A DNA stretch of 6,617 bases from Ardenticatenales bacterium (GTDB lineage: Bacteria; Chloroflexota; Anaerolineae; Promineifilales; UBA4811). Position 1 is the first letter of the stretch, and each line of letters starts with the position of its first letter. Where the stretch lies: the NCBI GenBank assembly GCA_030667645.1, contig DAOUVM010000145.1, positions 1 to 6,617 on the forward strand, read 5' to 3'. The notes under the pieces were generated by a model. The model was given only the letters and a program-made list of their open reading frames with translations, had not been told where the DNA came from and did not search any database. Positions 1 to 4,640 of this stretch are shown here, piece after piece. The translations under genes and the position numbers were made by a program.

Positions 1-18
1 ATTGGAGGCGGTGTGTGA
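1..18 (+). CDS. rplP: Possible 3' end of rplP (ribosomal protein L16), last five codons and stop
   Basis: Read in frame 1, the first bases give Ile-Gly-Gly-Gly-Val followed by TGA at 16-18, which overlaps the ATG of rpmC by one base (TGATG). In bacterial S10 operons the gene directly before rpmC is rplP, so this is its expected tail. Five residues cannot identify a protein, so the call rests on gene order and on the stop lying exactly at the rpmC start. The Shine-Dalgarno sequence for rpmC would lie inside this tail. Confidence 0.4.
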   Translation: MGGGV

Positions 19-242
19 TGCAGGTGCAGGAGATACGAAACACGGGTACTGCCGACATTCGGAAAAAGTTAGAGGACGCGCGCGAAGAGTACTTTAATCT
101 GCGTTTTCGACGGGCTTCAGGCCAGTTGGAGGACTATACCCAGATCAAAGTAGTGCGTCGCGATATTGCCCGGCTGTTGACCATCTTGCGCGAGCGTGAG
201 ATTGCGGAATGGATTGGTGCAGAGGAAGGCAAGAGCGCATGA
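18..242 (+). CDS. rpmC: 50S ribosomal protein L29
   Basis: This is a 74-residue L29 (uL29), a small two-helix protein that sits near the polypeptide exit tunnel of the large subunit and contributes to the docking surface for nascent-chain factors. The family pattern is clear: an N-terminal E-I-R segment, the REEYFNLRF block at about 23-30, then GQLED (35-39) and VRRDIARLLTILRERE (46-61), the typical second helix. ATG at 18 is preferred because the product then begins M-Q-V-Q-E-I-R and GGAGG (4-8) lies 9 bases upstream. A GTG at 15 in the same frame is closer (6 bases) and would add one residue. The stop TGA overlaps the rpsQ start by 4 bp (ATGA), indicating translational coupling. The C-terminus, rich in Glu and Ala, is slightly longer than in many L29 proteins. 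Confidence 0.96.
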   Translation: MQVQEIRNTGTADIRKKLEDAREEYFNLRFRRASGQLEDYTQIKVVRRDIARLLTILREREIAEWIGAEEGKSA

Positions 243-490
243 GAGCACAGCGGAGACGACTGGTAGGCGTCGTGGTCAGTGACAAGATGACCAAGACTGT
301 GATGGTGGAGGTCGGGCGAACGGCTCGACACAAGCTGTATGGTAAGGTATTGCGGCGCACCAAAAAGTACATGGCACACGATGAAGAGAGTGCTTGCCGA
401 ATTGGTGATCGGGTAGAGATCATTGAATCCCGCCCGCTTAGTAGGCGCAAGCGGTGGGCGGTGATGCGAATCGTCCACAGTGCTGGTTAG
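239..490 (+). CDS. rpsQ: 30S ribosomal protein S17
   Basis: This is an 83-residue S17 (uS17), a primary 16S rRNA-binding protein with an OB fold that helps assemble the 5' domain of the small subunit. Recognisable elements are LVGVVVSDKMTKTVMVEV (8-25), the KLYGKVLRRTKKYMAHDE segment (32-49) and the GDRVEIIESRPLSRRKRW block (56-73), which match the family core in order. The frame is open further upstream to an ATG at 209, but that would add ten residues with no family counterpart. ATG 239 overlaps the rpmC stop by 4 bp, has AAGG (226-229) 9 bases upstream and gives the normal length. It is followed by a 13-bp gap to rplN. Confidence 0.97.
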   Translation: MRAQRRRLVGVVVSDKMTKTVMVEVGRTARHKLYGKVLRRTKKYMAHDEESACRIGDRVEIIESRPLSRRKRWAVMRIVHSAG

Positions 491-503
491 GTGAGGTGGA
501 GGG

Positions 504-875
504 ATGATCCAGCAGGAGAGCAGGCTCAAAGTTGCCGACAACACCGGCGCGCGGGAGGTGTTGTGTATCCGAGTACTTGGTGGAACGAGACGCCGGTATG
601 GCCGGGTGGGTGATGTCATCACTGTCACTGTCAAGGCAGCCACGCCGCACGGCTCGGTTAAAAAGGGTGACGTTGTGCGGGCGGTGATTGTCCGCACGGC
701 AAAAGAGTACCGCCGTGACGATGGAAGCCATATCTGTTTTGATGACAATGCTGCCGTGATTCTGGATGGCGCCACCCACAATCCCAAGGGGACGCGGATT
801 TTTGGCCCGGTAGCGCGTGAGTTGCGCGAACGAGGATTCACGAAGATCATGTCGTTGGCTCCGGAGGTGTTGTGA
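504..875 (+). CDS. rplN: 50S ribosomal protein L14
   Basis: This is a 123-residue L14 (uL14), which binds 23S rRNA and forms part of the intersubunit bridge contacting 16S rRNA; in many bacteria its surface is also the RsfS silencing-factor site. It is among the most conserved proteins in the window: MIQQESRLKVADNTGARE at the N-terminus, the ATPHGSVKKGDVVRAVIVRT core (46-65), FDDNAAVIL (78-86), and the end NPKGTRIFGPVARELR followed by SLAPEVL. Start and length match the family. GAGGTG (493-498) precedes the ATG by 5 bases. The stop TGA lies two bases before the preferred rplX ATG. In E. coli this is the first gene of the spc operon. No obvious promoter is visible in the 13-bp gap before it, so it is probably transcribed from upstream here. 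Confidence 0.98.
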   Translation: MIQQESRLKVADNTGAREVLCIRVLGGTRRRYGRVGDVITVTVKAATPHGSVKKGDVVRAVIVRTAKEYRRDDGSHICFDDNAAVILDGATHNPKGTRIFGPVARELRERGFTKIMSLAPEVL

Positions 876-877
876 CC

Positions 878-1201
878 ATGAGGATCAAGCGCGGCGACAC
901 GGTCCTAGTTATCAGTGGGAATGATAGAGGCGAGACTGGCACGGTGCAGAGAGTGATGTTGAAGGAAAGGCGCGTGGTGGTGAATGGTGTCAACATAATC
1001 AAAAAGCACCAAAAGCCGATGCAGACCGGCGGCCGATCCAAAACGCAGCCCGGCATCATCGAGTTCGAAGGGCCACTGTCTGTCTCTAGCGTCCAGCTTG
1101 TCTGTCCTAGCTGTCATGAGCCGACCCGGATTGGCTATGCCTTGGATGAGGGTGGCACGAAATCACGGGTCTGTAAGCGGTGTGACGCCGTGATTGGGTG
1201 A
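878..1201 (+). CDS. rplX: 50S ribosomal protein L24 with C-terminal zinc-ribbon-like tail
   Basis: This is a 107-residue L24 (uL24), an assembly initiator of the large subunit that binds the 5' end of 23S rRNA. The N-terminus holds the KOW motif (MRIKRGDTVLVISGNDRGET, residues 1-20), followed by VNGVNIIKKHQKP (36-48). The C-terminal part has LVCPSC (74-79) and RVCKRC (97-102), two CxxC pairs (C76/C79 and C99/C102) that look able to bind zinc, as in many bacterial L24 proteins outside the gammaproteobacteria. Start choice is not fully decided. ATG 878 gives the usual M-x-I-K beginning and lies 10 bases after GGAGG (863-867). GTG 872, in frame and overlapping the rplN stop by 4 bp, would add Met-Thr and has a 4-base spacing. 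Its stop codon sits in the loop of a possible hairpin at 1191-1215. Confidence 0.96.
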   Translation: MRIKRGDTVLVISGNDRGETGTVQRVMLKERRVVVNGVNIIKKHQKPMQTGGRSKTQPGIIEFEGPLSVSSVQLVCPSCHEPTRIGYALDEGGTKSRVCKRCDAVIG

Positions 1202-1215
1202 GCTGCCCATGATCA
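1191..1215 (+). promoter_or_regulatory. Candidate bulged RNA hairpin across the rplX stop codon
   Basis: TGATTGGG (1191-1198) can pair with CCCA (1206-1209) plus ATCA (1212-1215), giving two 4-bp helices separated by a two-base TG bulge. The 7-base loop (1199-1205) contains the rplX TGA stop. This is seen by eye; no folding energy was computed. Its place at the rplX-rplE junction is the position of S8 repression in E. coli, but I did not find the specific S8 core nucleotides, so the regulatory role is inference. Confidence 0.3.
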
Positions 1216-1348
1216 GCGATTGGGATAACCATTGCACCATGAATAGAGCCAGCCGTCGTGGGAAGGGCGCTGCCCAAGGCAACGTCACCGGCCGACCACG
1301 GTCTGGTAGTCGACCCGAGGTCGGGATCAGGATCAGAGAGGGTTCGGA
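1202..1348 (+). promoter_or_regulatory. Long rplX-rplE intergenic region, possible mRNA control element
   Basis: This 147-bp gap is the longest spacer in the window; the other ribosomal-protein junctions have gaps of 0-15 bp or overlap. A second possible helix pairs CCGACC (1292-1297) with GGTCGG (1319-1324), and CGACC (1311-1315) with GGTCG (1319-1323) is an alternative smaller hairpin. A tandem GGATCA pair lies at 1324-1335, just before the rplE Shine-Dalgarno GAGGG (1338-1342). The rplE frame is closed by TAG at 1307-1309 with no start between it and 1349, so the gap is not a mis-annotated N-terminus. I see no convincing sigma-70-type promoter and no terminator. Autogenous control by S8 is the known role of this junction in E. 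coli; applying it here is inference. Confidence 0.35.
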
Positions 1349-1361
1349 ATGCCGAGATTGA
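1209..1361 (+). CDS. Doubtful 50-residue reading frame filling the rplX-rplE gap
   Basis: An ATG at 1209, seven bases after GGTGA (1197-1201), opens a frame that ends at TGA 1359-1361. It thus spans the whole gap and overlaps the rplE start by 13 bp. The product would begin MISDWDNHCTMN and continue as a low-complexity Arg/Gly/Ser-rich segment; an internal ATG at 1239 would give 40 residues. It resembles no family I recognise. For: the spacing, the weak ribosome-binding stretch and the coupling-like overlap. Against: 50 stop-free codons are not rare by chance at this GC, the composition is what random GC-rich DNA gives, and it uses several AGA/AGG/CGA arginine codons. It may equally be a leader peptide or just non-coding regulatory sequence. 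Confidence 0.2.
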   Translation: MISDWDNHCTMNRASRRGKGAAQGNVTGRPRSGSRPEVGIRIREGSECRD

Positions 1362-1900
1362 TGGAACGGTATCGGGAAGAGGTGCTCCCGGCCATGATGA
1401 AAGAGTTCAGTTTCTCCAACGTCATGCAGGTGCCGCAGGTGAGCAAAGTGGCAGTGAATGTTGGTGTTGGCGAAGCATTGGACAACGCCAAGGCATTGGA
1501 CTTTGTGGTACAGGACATTGTCACGATCACAGGCCAAAAGCCGGTCATCACACGAGCCAAGACGTCGATTGCCAGCTTTAAGTTGCGTGAAGGGCGATCG
1601 ATCGGCGTCAAGGTGACCTTGCGCGGCGAGCGAATGTGGAGCTTTTTGGATCGTATGGTGAACCTTGCTCTGCCACGACGGCGCGACTTTCGCGGTGTTT
1701 CCCCGGACTCTTTTGACGGCCGAGGGAATTACTCGCTGGGATTCCAAGAGCAACTGGTCTTCCCGGAAGTGGATTATGACAAGATCGACAAGATCAGGGG
1801 TTTCGAAGTTACCATTGTGACGACGGCCAAGACAGATGAAGAGGGCTACCGTCTATTGGCTCTGCTAGGTATGCCGTTCGCCGCTACATCCGGCAATTAG
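1349..1900 (+). CDS. rplE: 50S ribosomal protein L5
   Basis: This is a 183-residue L5 (uL5), the 5S rRNA-binding protein of the central protuberance, which also contacts the P-site tRNA. All family blocks are present: MPRLMERYREEVLPAMMKEF at the start, NVMQVPQVSKVAVNVGVGEA (24-43), TGQKPVITRAKTSIASFKLR (61-80), IGVKVTLRGERMWSFLDR (85-102), ALPRRRDFRG (107-116), FDGRGNYSLG (122-131), FPEVDYDKID (138-147) and the C-terminal GMPFA. ATG 1349 is chosen because GAGGG (1338-1342) lies 6 bases upstream and the first residues align with the family. An ATG at 1361 would remove four residues. It is preceded by the unusual 147-bp gap and followed 12 bp later by rpsZ. Confidence 0.98.
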   Translation: MPRLMERYREEVLPAMMKEFSFSNVMQVPQVSKVAVNVGVGEALDNAKALDFVVQDIVTITGQKPVITRAKTSIASFKLREGRSIGVKVTLRGERMWSFLDRMVNLALPRRRDFRGVSPDSFDGRGNYSLGFQEQLVFPEVDYDKIDKIRGFEVTIVTTAKTDEEGYRLLALLGMPFAATSGN

Positions 1901-1912
1901 GAAGGAGGCTTT

Positions 1913-2095
1913 GTGGCAAAGACCTGTATGCCCTATCGGGAACAGAGAAGAAAATACGAGGTTCGGGTTAGGAATCGCTGTCGCAAGTGCGGCCGGCCGC
2001 GGGGCTTTATCCGTCGCTTTCAATTGTGCCGGATATGCTTCCGGGAGTTGGCGCTGGAAGGCAAGATTCCCGGCGTGGCCAAGTCCAGTTGGTAG
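1913..2095 (+). CDS. rpsZ: 30S ribosomal protein S14, zinc-binding (type Z) form
   Basis: This is a 60-residue short S14 (uS14), a late-assembling protein in the head of the small subunit. It belongs to the zinc-containing class: C23-x2-C26 and C39-x2-C42 form the ribbon within NRCRKCGRPRGFIRRFQLC, followed by RICFRELALEGKIPGV and the family-typical SSW end. The longer, cysteine-free paralogue is absent from this cluster. The N-terminal MAKTCMPYREQRR is less conserved and contains an extra cysteine at position 5. The start is GTG 1913, supported by GAAGGAGG (1901-1908) four bases upstream and by the universal M-A-K beginning; no suitable ATG exists. The symbol rpsN is also used for this gene. 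Confidence 0.97.
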   Translation: MAKTCMPYREQRRKYEVRVRNRCRKCGRPRGFIRRFQLCRICFRELALEGKIPGVAKSSW

Positions 2096-2110
2096 GGGAG
2101 ACAGGATAAG

Positions 2111-2515
2111 ATGATTAGTGACCCTATCGCCGATATGTTGACTAGAGTGAGGAATGCGCTGATTGCTGGGCGCTCCTCCGTCTCGATGCCTAGTTCCGGG
2201 ATCAAGCTGGCAATCGCCAACCTGCTCGTAGAGGAGGGTTTCATTGCCGGGGTCGAAGTGCTGCCGGAAAAGCCGCAACCTGTCTTGAGCCTGAAGCTCA
2301 AATATGTTGGCCGGCGGCGCTCGCGCCGGCCGGTCATTGCGGGCTTGAAGCGCGTCAGCCGACCTGGAAAGCGCATCTATTCCAAGCGTTCCGATATTCC
2401 GTGGATACAGAGCGGGATGGGCATAGCTATCCTATCCACTCCAAAAGGGGTGATCACGGGGCGCCGGGCGCGCAAATTGGGAGTGGGTGGCGAAGTGCTG
2501 TGCCACGTGTGGTAG
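2111..2515 (+). CDS. rpsH: 30S ribosomal protein S8
   Basis: This is a 134-residue S8 (uS8), a primary binder of the 16S central domain and, in E. coli, the translational repressor of the spc operon. The N-terminal half carries SDPIADMLTRVRNA (3-16) and KLAIANLLVEEGFI (32-45). The C-terminal half has AGLKRVSRPGKRIY (77-90), GMGIAILSTPKGVIT (102-116) and the invariant GVGGEVLCHVW end. Between the halves an arginine-rich stretch GRRRSRRP (67-74) replaces the usual shorter turn, so the protein is a few residues above typical length. That stretch is encoded by a perfect inverted repeat (2309-2331). AGGA (2103-2106) lies four bases before the ATG. The first residue pair M-I replaces the commoner M-T-M-T start, giving no reason to move it. 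Confidence 0.97.
   Translation: MISDPIADMLTRVRNALIAGRSSVSMPSSGIKLAIANLLVEEGFIAGVEVLPEKPQPVLSLKLKYVGRRRSRRPVIAGLKRVSRPGKRIYSKRSDIPWIQSGMGIAILSTPKGVITGRRARKLGVGGEVLCHVW
2309..2331 (+). repeat. Perfect 8-bp inverted repeat inside rpsH
   Basis: GGCCGGCG (2309-2316) and CGCCGGCC (2324-2331) are exact reverse complements separated by 7 bases, so the mRNA could form an all-GC stem-loop. An alternative inner pairing is GGCGC (2316-2320) with GCGCC (2323-2327). It lies within codons 67-74 of S8 and encodes the arginine-rich turn. No T-run follows, so it is not an intrinsic terminator. It may be only a by-product of Arg codons (CGG, CGC) in a GC-rich genome. Confidence 0.7.
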
Positions 2516-2527
2516 GGAGAGTGGATT

Positions 2528-3073
2528 GTGTCACGGATTGGACGTTTACCCATCCCTGTACCTGATGGGGTAGAGGTTATCATAAGTGGACCCCAGGTCC
2601 GCGTGAGTGGTCCCAAGGGCGAACTTGAACGGGTTTTCCACCCTGATATGCGCGTGGAACTGACCGGTGGTCAACTGCTCGTGAGTCGGCCAACTGACCA
2701 GCGTCACCATCGAGCGTTGCATGGCTTGTCCCGCGCTTTGCTGAACAACATGGTCGTTGGAGTCAGCCAGGGATTCGAGAAGGTGCTGGAGATTGTCGGC
2801 GTCGGCTATCGGGCGGTTTTGGAGGGTGAGAGCCTGAGTTTGAGTCTTGGTTTCTCACACGCGGTGGTTGTCGATCCCCCCGAGAACATCAAGTTTGAGA
2901 TTGAACCGCGCAGGAAGTTGATCACGATCAGTGGAATCGACAAGGAAACAGTGGGCCAGGTGGCCGCCGATTTACGCAAGTTGCGCCCGCCAGAGCCGTA
3001 CAAGGGCAAAGGCGTGCGCTATCTGGGCGAGTATGTGCGGCGCAAGGCGGGCAAGGCGGGTAAGGCAGTGTAA
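2528..3073 (+). CDS. rplF: 50S ribosomal protein L6
   Basis: This is a 181-residue L6 (uL6), a two-domain protein near the factor-binding centre and sarcin-ricin loop of the large subunit. Two tandem L6 folds can be followed: MSRIGRLPIPVPDGVEV with VSGPKGELERVFHPDM in domain 1 (1-80), and KVLEIVGVGYRAVLEGESLSLSLGFSH (85-111) opening domain 2. The diagnostic C-terminal signature is RPPEPYKGKGVRYLGEYVRRK (153-173). The start is GTG 2528, with GGGAG (2515-2519) eight bases upstream and the standard first residues. The end is a lysine-rich KAGKAGKAV tail encoded by a short tandem repeat. The stop TAA overlaps the rplR ATG by one base (TAATG), so the two are probably translated in a coupled way. 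Confidence 0.98.
   Translation: MSRIGRLPIPVPDGVEVIISGPQVRVSGPKGELERVFHPDMRVELTGGQLLVSRPTDQRHHRALHGLSRALLNNMVVGVSQGFEKVLEIVGVGYRAVLEGESLSLSLGFSHAVVVDPPENIKFEIEPRRKLITISGIDKETVGQVAADLRKLRPPEPYKGKGVRYLGEYVRRKAGKAGKAV
3042..3068 (+). repeat. Three tandem 9-bp units at the 3' end of rplF
   Basis: GCAAGGCGG occurs twice back to back (3042-3050 and 3051-3059), followed by a variant GTAAGGCAG (3060-3068). In frame this encodes Lys-Ala-Gly, Lys-Ala-Gly, Lys-Ala, the basic C-terminal tail of L6. The last unit also supplies AAGG (3062-3065), the probable ribosome-binding site of rplR. Likely a slippage-type microduplication. Confidence 0.75.
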
Positions 3074-3441
3074 TGAACATTTCAGAAAAGAAACGGTTGG
3101 CGCGGCTACGGCGTCACCGCCGAGTGCGCAAGAAGATCTCGGGTACGGCTGACCGGCCGCGCCTGAACGTTTACCGCAGCCTGACACATATCTACGGGCA
3201 GGTGGTGGATGACACTGCCGGTCATACGCTGGTATCAGCGTCCACCGTTGACCGGGATGTGCGCTCTGCGGTGCAAGGGAAACACAAGACCGAGCAGGCC
3301 CGTGTAGTCGGGCAGGTGCTGGCCCGCCGCGCCCTGGAAAAAGGGATTAAGCAGGTAGTCTTTGATCGCGGTGGGTGGGTCTATCATGGTCGGATCAAAG
3401 CGTTGGCGGAAGGGGCCCGTAAAGAGGGCCTGGAGTTTTAG
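3073..3441 (+). CDS. rplR: 50S ribosomal protein L18
   Basis: This is a 122-residue L18 (uL18), which with L5 binds 5S rRNA and anchors it in the central protuberance. The basic N-terminal arm RLARLRRHRRVRKKISGT (8-25) is followed by RPRLNVYRSLTHIYGQVVDD (28-47), which is the conserved Rossmann-like opening, and by the closing block VVFDRGGWVYHGRIKALAEG (95-114) with the family end REGL-x-F represented as KEGLEF. ATG 3073 shares one base with the rplF stop, and AAGG lies seven bases upstream inside the rplF tail. The gap to rpsE is 12 bp. A small GGCCC/GGGCC stem occurs near its 3' end (3414-3430). Confidence 0.97.
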   Translation: MNISEKKRLARLRRHRRVRKKISGTADRPRLNVYRSLTHIYGQVVDDTAGHTLVSASTVDRDVRSAVQGKHKTEQARVVGQVLARRALEKGIKQVVFDRGGWVYHGRIKALAEGARKEGLEF

Positions 3442-3453
3442 CCGGGAGGAATC

Positions 3454-3990
3454 ATGGGTCGACCCAAGCGCCGCGATCTGGATCAGCCAGAGGAGCTAGA
3501 CGAGCGTGTAATTGATATCAACCGCGTGGCCAAAGTTGTCAAGGGAGGCCGCAAGTTCCATTTTCGTGTAACCGTTGTGGTTGGCGATAATCATGGTAAG
3601 GTAGGTGTCGGGATCGGAAAGGCACGCGGAGTGCCCGACGCAATCCGCAAGGCCATGGATCGTGGCCGAAAAAACATGCGTCTGGTGCCGATCATTGGCA
3701 CCACGATCCCTCATCAGATCGTCGCCAAACACGGCGGCGCGGTTGTCATGCTGAAGCCGGCGACCCCCGGAACTGGGGTGATTGCGGGCGGTGGAGTGCG
3801 CGCAGTGCTCCAGGCGGCTGGTGTCAGGGATATCCTGACCAAGTCGCTTGGCAGTGCCAACGCCTTGAATGTTGTGCTCGCCACTGAAAAGGCATTGAGT
3901 AGACTCAAATGGGTGGAAGCAGAGGCGGTCGCACGCGGCAAAACCACTCGGGAGATGATGCCGTTCTGGAGCAAGAGAGATGAGCGCTAG
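3454..3990 (+). CDS. rpsE: 30S ribosomal protein S5
   Basis: This is a 178-residue S5 (uS5), located at the mRNA entry side of the small subunit and important for decoding accuracy and helicase activity; mutations in its N-terminal loop give spectinomycin resistance in known bacteria. The dsRBD-like N-terminal domain contains INRVAKVVKGGRKFHF (22-37) and VVVGDNHGKVGVGIGKA (41-57). The C-terminal domain contains GTTIPHQIV (82-90), LKPATPGTGVIAGGGVRAVL (100-119) and DILTKSLGSANALNVV (126-141). The glycine-rich loop reads GDNHG where GDGNG or similar is usual. GGAGG (3445-3449) lies four bases before the ATG. The gene ends 11 bp inside rpmD, the longest overlap here. The C-terminal tail after about 155 is family-variable. 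Confidence 0.98.
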   Translation: MGRPKRRDLDQPEELDERVIDINRVAKVVKGGRKFHFRVTVVVGDNHGKVGVGIGKARGVPDAIRKAMDRGRKNMRLVPIIGTTIPHQIVAKHGGAVVMLKPATPGTGVIAGGGVRAVLQAAGVRDILTKSLGSANALNVVLATEKALSRLKWVEAEAVARGKTTREMMPFWSKRDER

Positions 3991-4165
3991 ACTCAGGATC
4001 ACTTTGGTCAAGAGCCCAATCGGCTACAATGTGCGCCAGAGACGTACGGCGCGCGCTCTGGGGCTCAGGCGCCTCAATTCAACTGTAGAGCATACCGATG
4101 TCCCCAGCGTCCGGGGTATGGTCGCAAAGATCAGTCATCTGGTGAAAGTGGAAGAGGTAAAGTAG
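3980..4165 (+). CDS. rpmD: 50S ribosomal protein L30
   Basis: This is a 61-residue L30 (uL30), a small peripheral protein of the large subunit that binds 23S rRNA. The family pattern is clear: LRITLVKSPIGYNVRQRRTA (5-24), LGLRRLNSTVEHTD (27-40), and VPSVRGMVAKISHLVKVEEV at the end. The ATG lies within the last codons of rpsE in another frame (11-bp overlap), with GGAG (3968-3971) eight bases upstream inside rpsE. This implies coupled translation. The next gene, rplO, starts only one base after the TAG. L30 is dispensable and missing in several bacterial groups, so its presence is a modest lineage clue. Confidence 0.96.
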   Translation: MSARLRITLVKSPIGYNVRQRRTARALGLRRLNSTVEHTDVPSVRGMVAKISHLVKVEEVK

Positions 4166-4166
4166 G

Positions 4167-4619
4167 ATGAAATTGCATGACCTGCGTCCTGATCCGGGGA
4201 GCCGGAAGAAGCGCAAGCGAGTGGGTCGAGGCACCGGTTCCGGCCACGGCAAGACAGCCGGTCGTGGGACCAAGGGACAGGGTGCCCGGTCTGGCGGTGG
4301 CAAGGGCCACTATTTTGAGGGCGGTCAGCTTCCGCTGGTGCGTCGCTTGCCCTTCAAGCGTGGTTTTACCAATATTCGCAAGATCTACTATCGGGCGGTG
4401 AACGTTGATCAGCTCACCTCAGGGTTTGCCCCCGGAGCGGAGGTGACCCCTGAATCGCTGGCTGTCATCGGCTTGCTGAAAAAACCCACCGATCCGATAG
4501 TCATCCTGGGCCGGGGCGAGATTGACTTTGCCCTGACCGTCAAGGCGGACCGATTCTCGGAGAGTGCCAAGGCCAAGATCGAAGGCGCTGGCGGCTCGAC
4601 GGAGATTCTGGAACGTTAG
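4167..4619 (+). CDS. rplO: 50S ribosomal protein L15
   Basis: This is a 150-residue L15 (uL15), an assembly protein whose extended N-terminal arm threads through 23S rRNA. The arm is fully typical: MKLHDLRPDPGSRKKRKRVG, then RGTGSGHGKTAGRGTKGQGA (21-40) and ARSGGGKGHYFEGGQLPLVR (40-59) leading into RRLPFKRGF (59-67). The globular C-terminal part has VTPESLAVIGLLKKPTDPIVILGRGE (93-118) and ends with the usual KIEGAGGSTEIL. AGAGGT (4153-4158), within the last codons of rpmD, serves as ribosome-binding site eight bases upstream. A 21-bp spacer follows before secY. Confidence 0.98.
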   Translation: MKLHDLRPDPGSRKKRKRVGRGTGSGHGKTAGRGTKGQGARSGGGKGHYFEGGQLPLVRRLPFKRGFTNIRKIYYRAVNVDQLTSGFAPGAEVTPESLAVIGLLKKPTDPIVILGRGEIDFALTVKADRFSESAKAKIEGAGGSTEILER

Positions 4620-4640
4620 CCTGGTGCCGGGAGAGAAGAG

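Noticed and set aside
134..850. Long minus-strand open frame opposite rpmC, rpsQ and rplN (238 codons)
   Set aside because: It lies antisense to three unmistakable ribosomal-protein genes, gives a low-complexity Ser/Thr/Pro/Arg-rich product and has no family resemblance.
1220..1246. TTGGGA ... ATGAAT pair in the rplX-rplE gap as a promoter
   Set aside because: The spacing is about 13 bases and the -10 is a poor match; not distinguishable from chance.
1258..1581. Plus-strand frame from GTG 1258 running into rplE
   Set aside because: Most of its length is an out-of-frame reading of rplE codons, with no convincing ribosome-binding site.
1163..1753. Minus-strand open frame of 196 codons opposite the rplX end and rplE
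   Set aside because: Antisense shadow of rplE; the His/Leu/Arg-rich product matches nothing I recognise, and the gap it covers has a better explanation as regulatory DNA.
3414..3436. GGCCC/GGGCC stem followed by TTTT near the end of rplR, terminator-like
   Set aside because: The stem is only 5 bp, the T-run is short and separated by four bases, and it is inside coding sequence of a continuous operon.
3496..4011. Minus-strand open frame of 171 codons opposite rpsE
   Set aside because: Shadow of the conserved S5 coding sequence; the product shows no domain.
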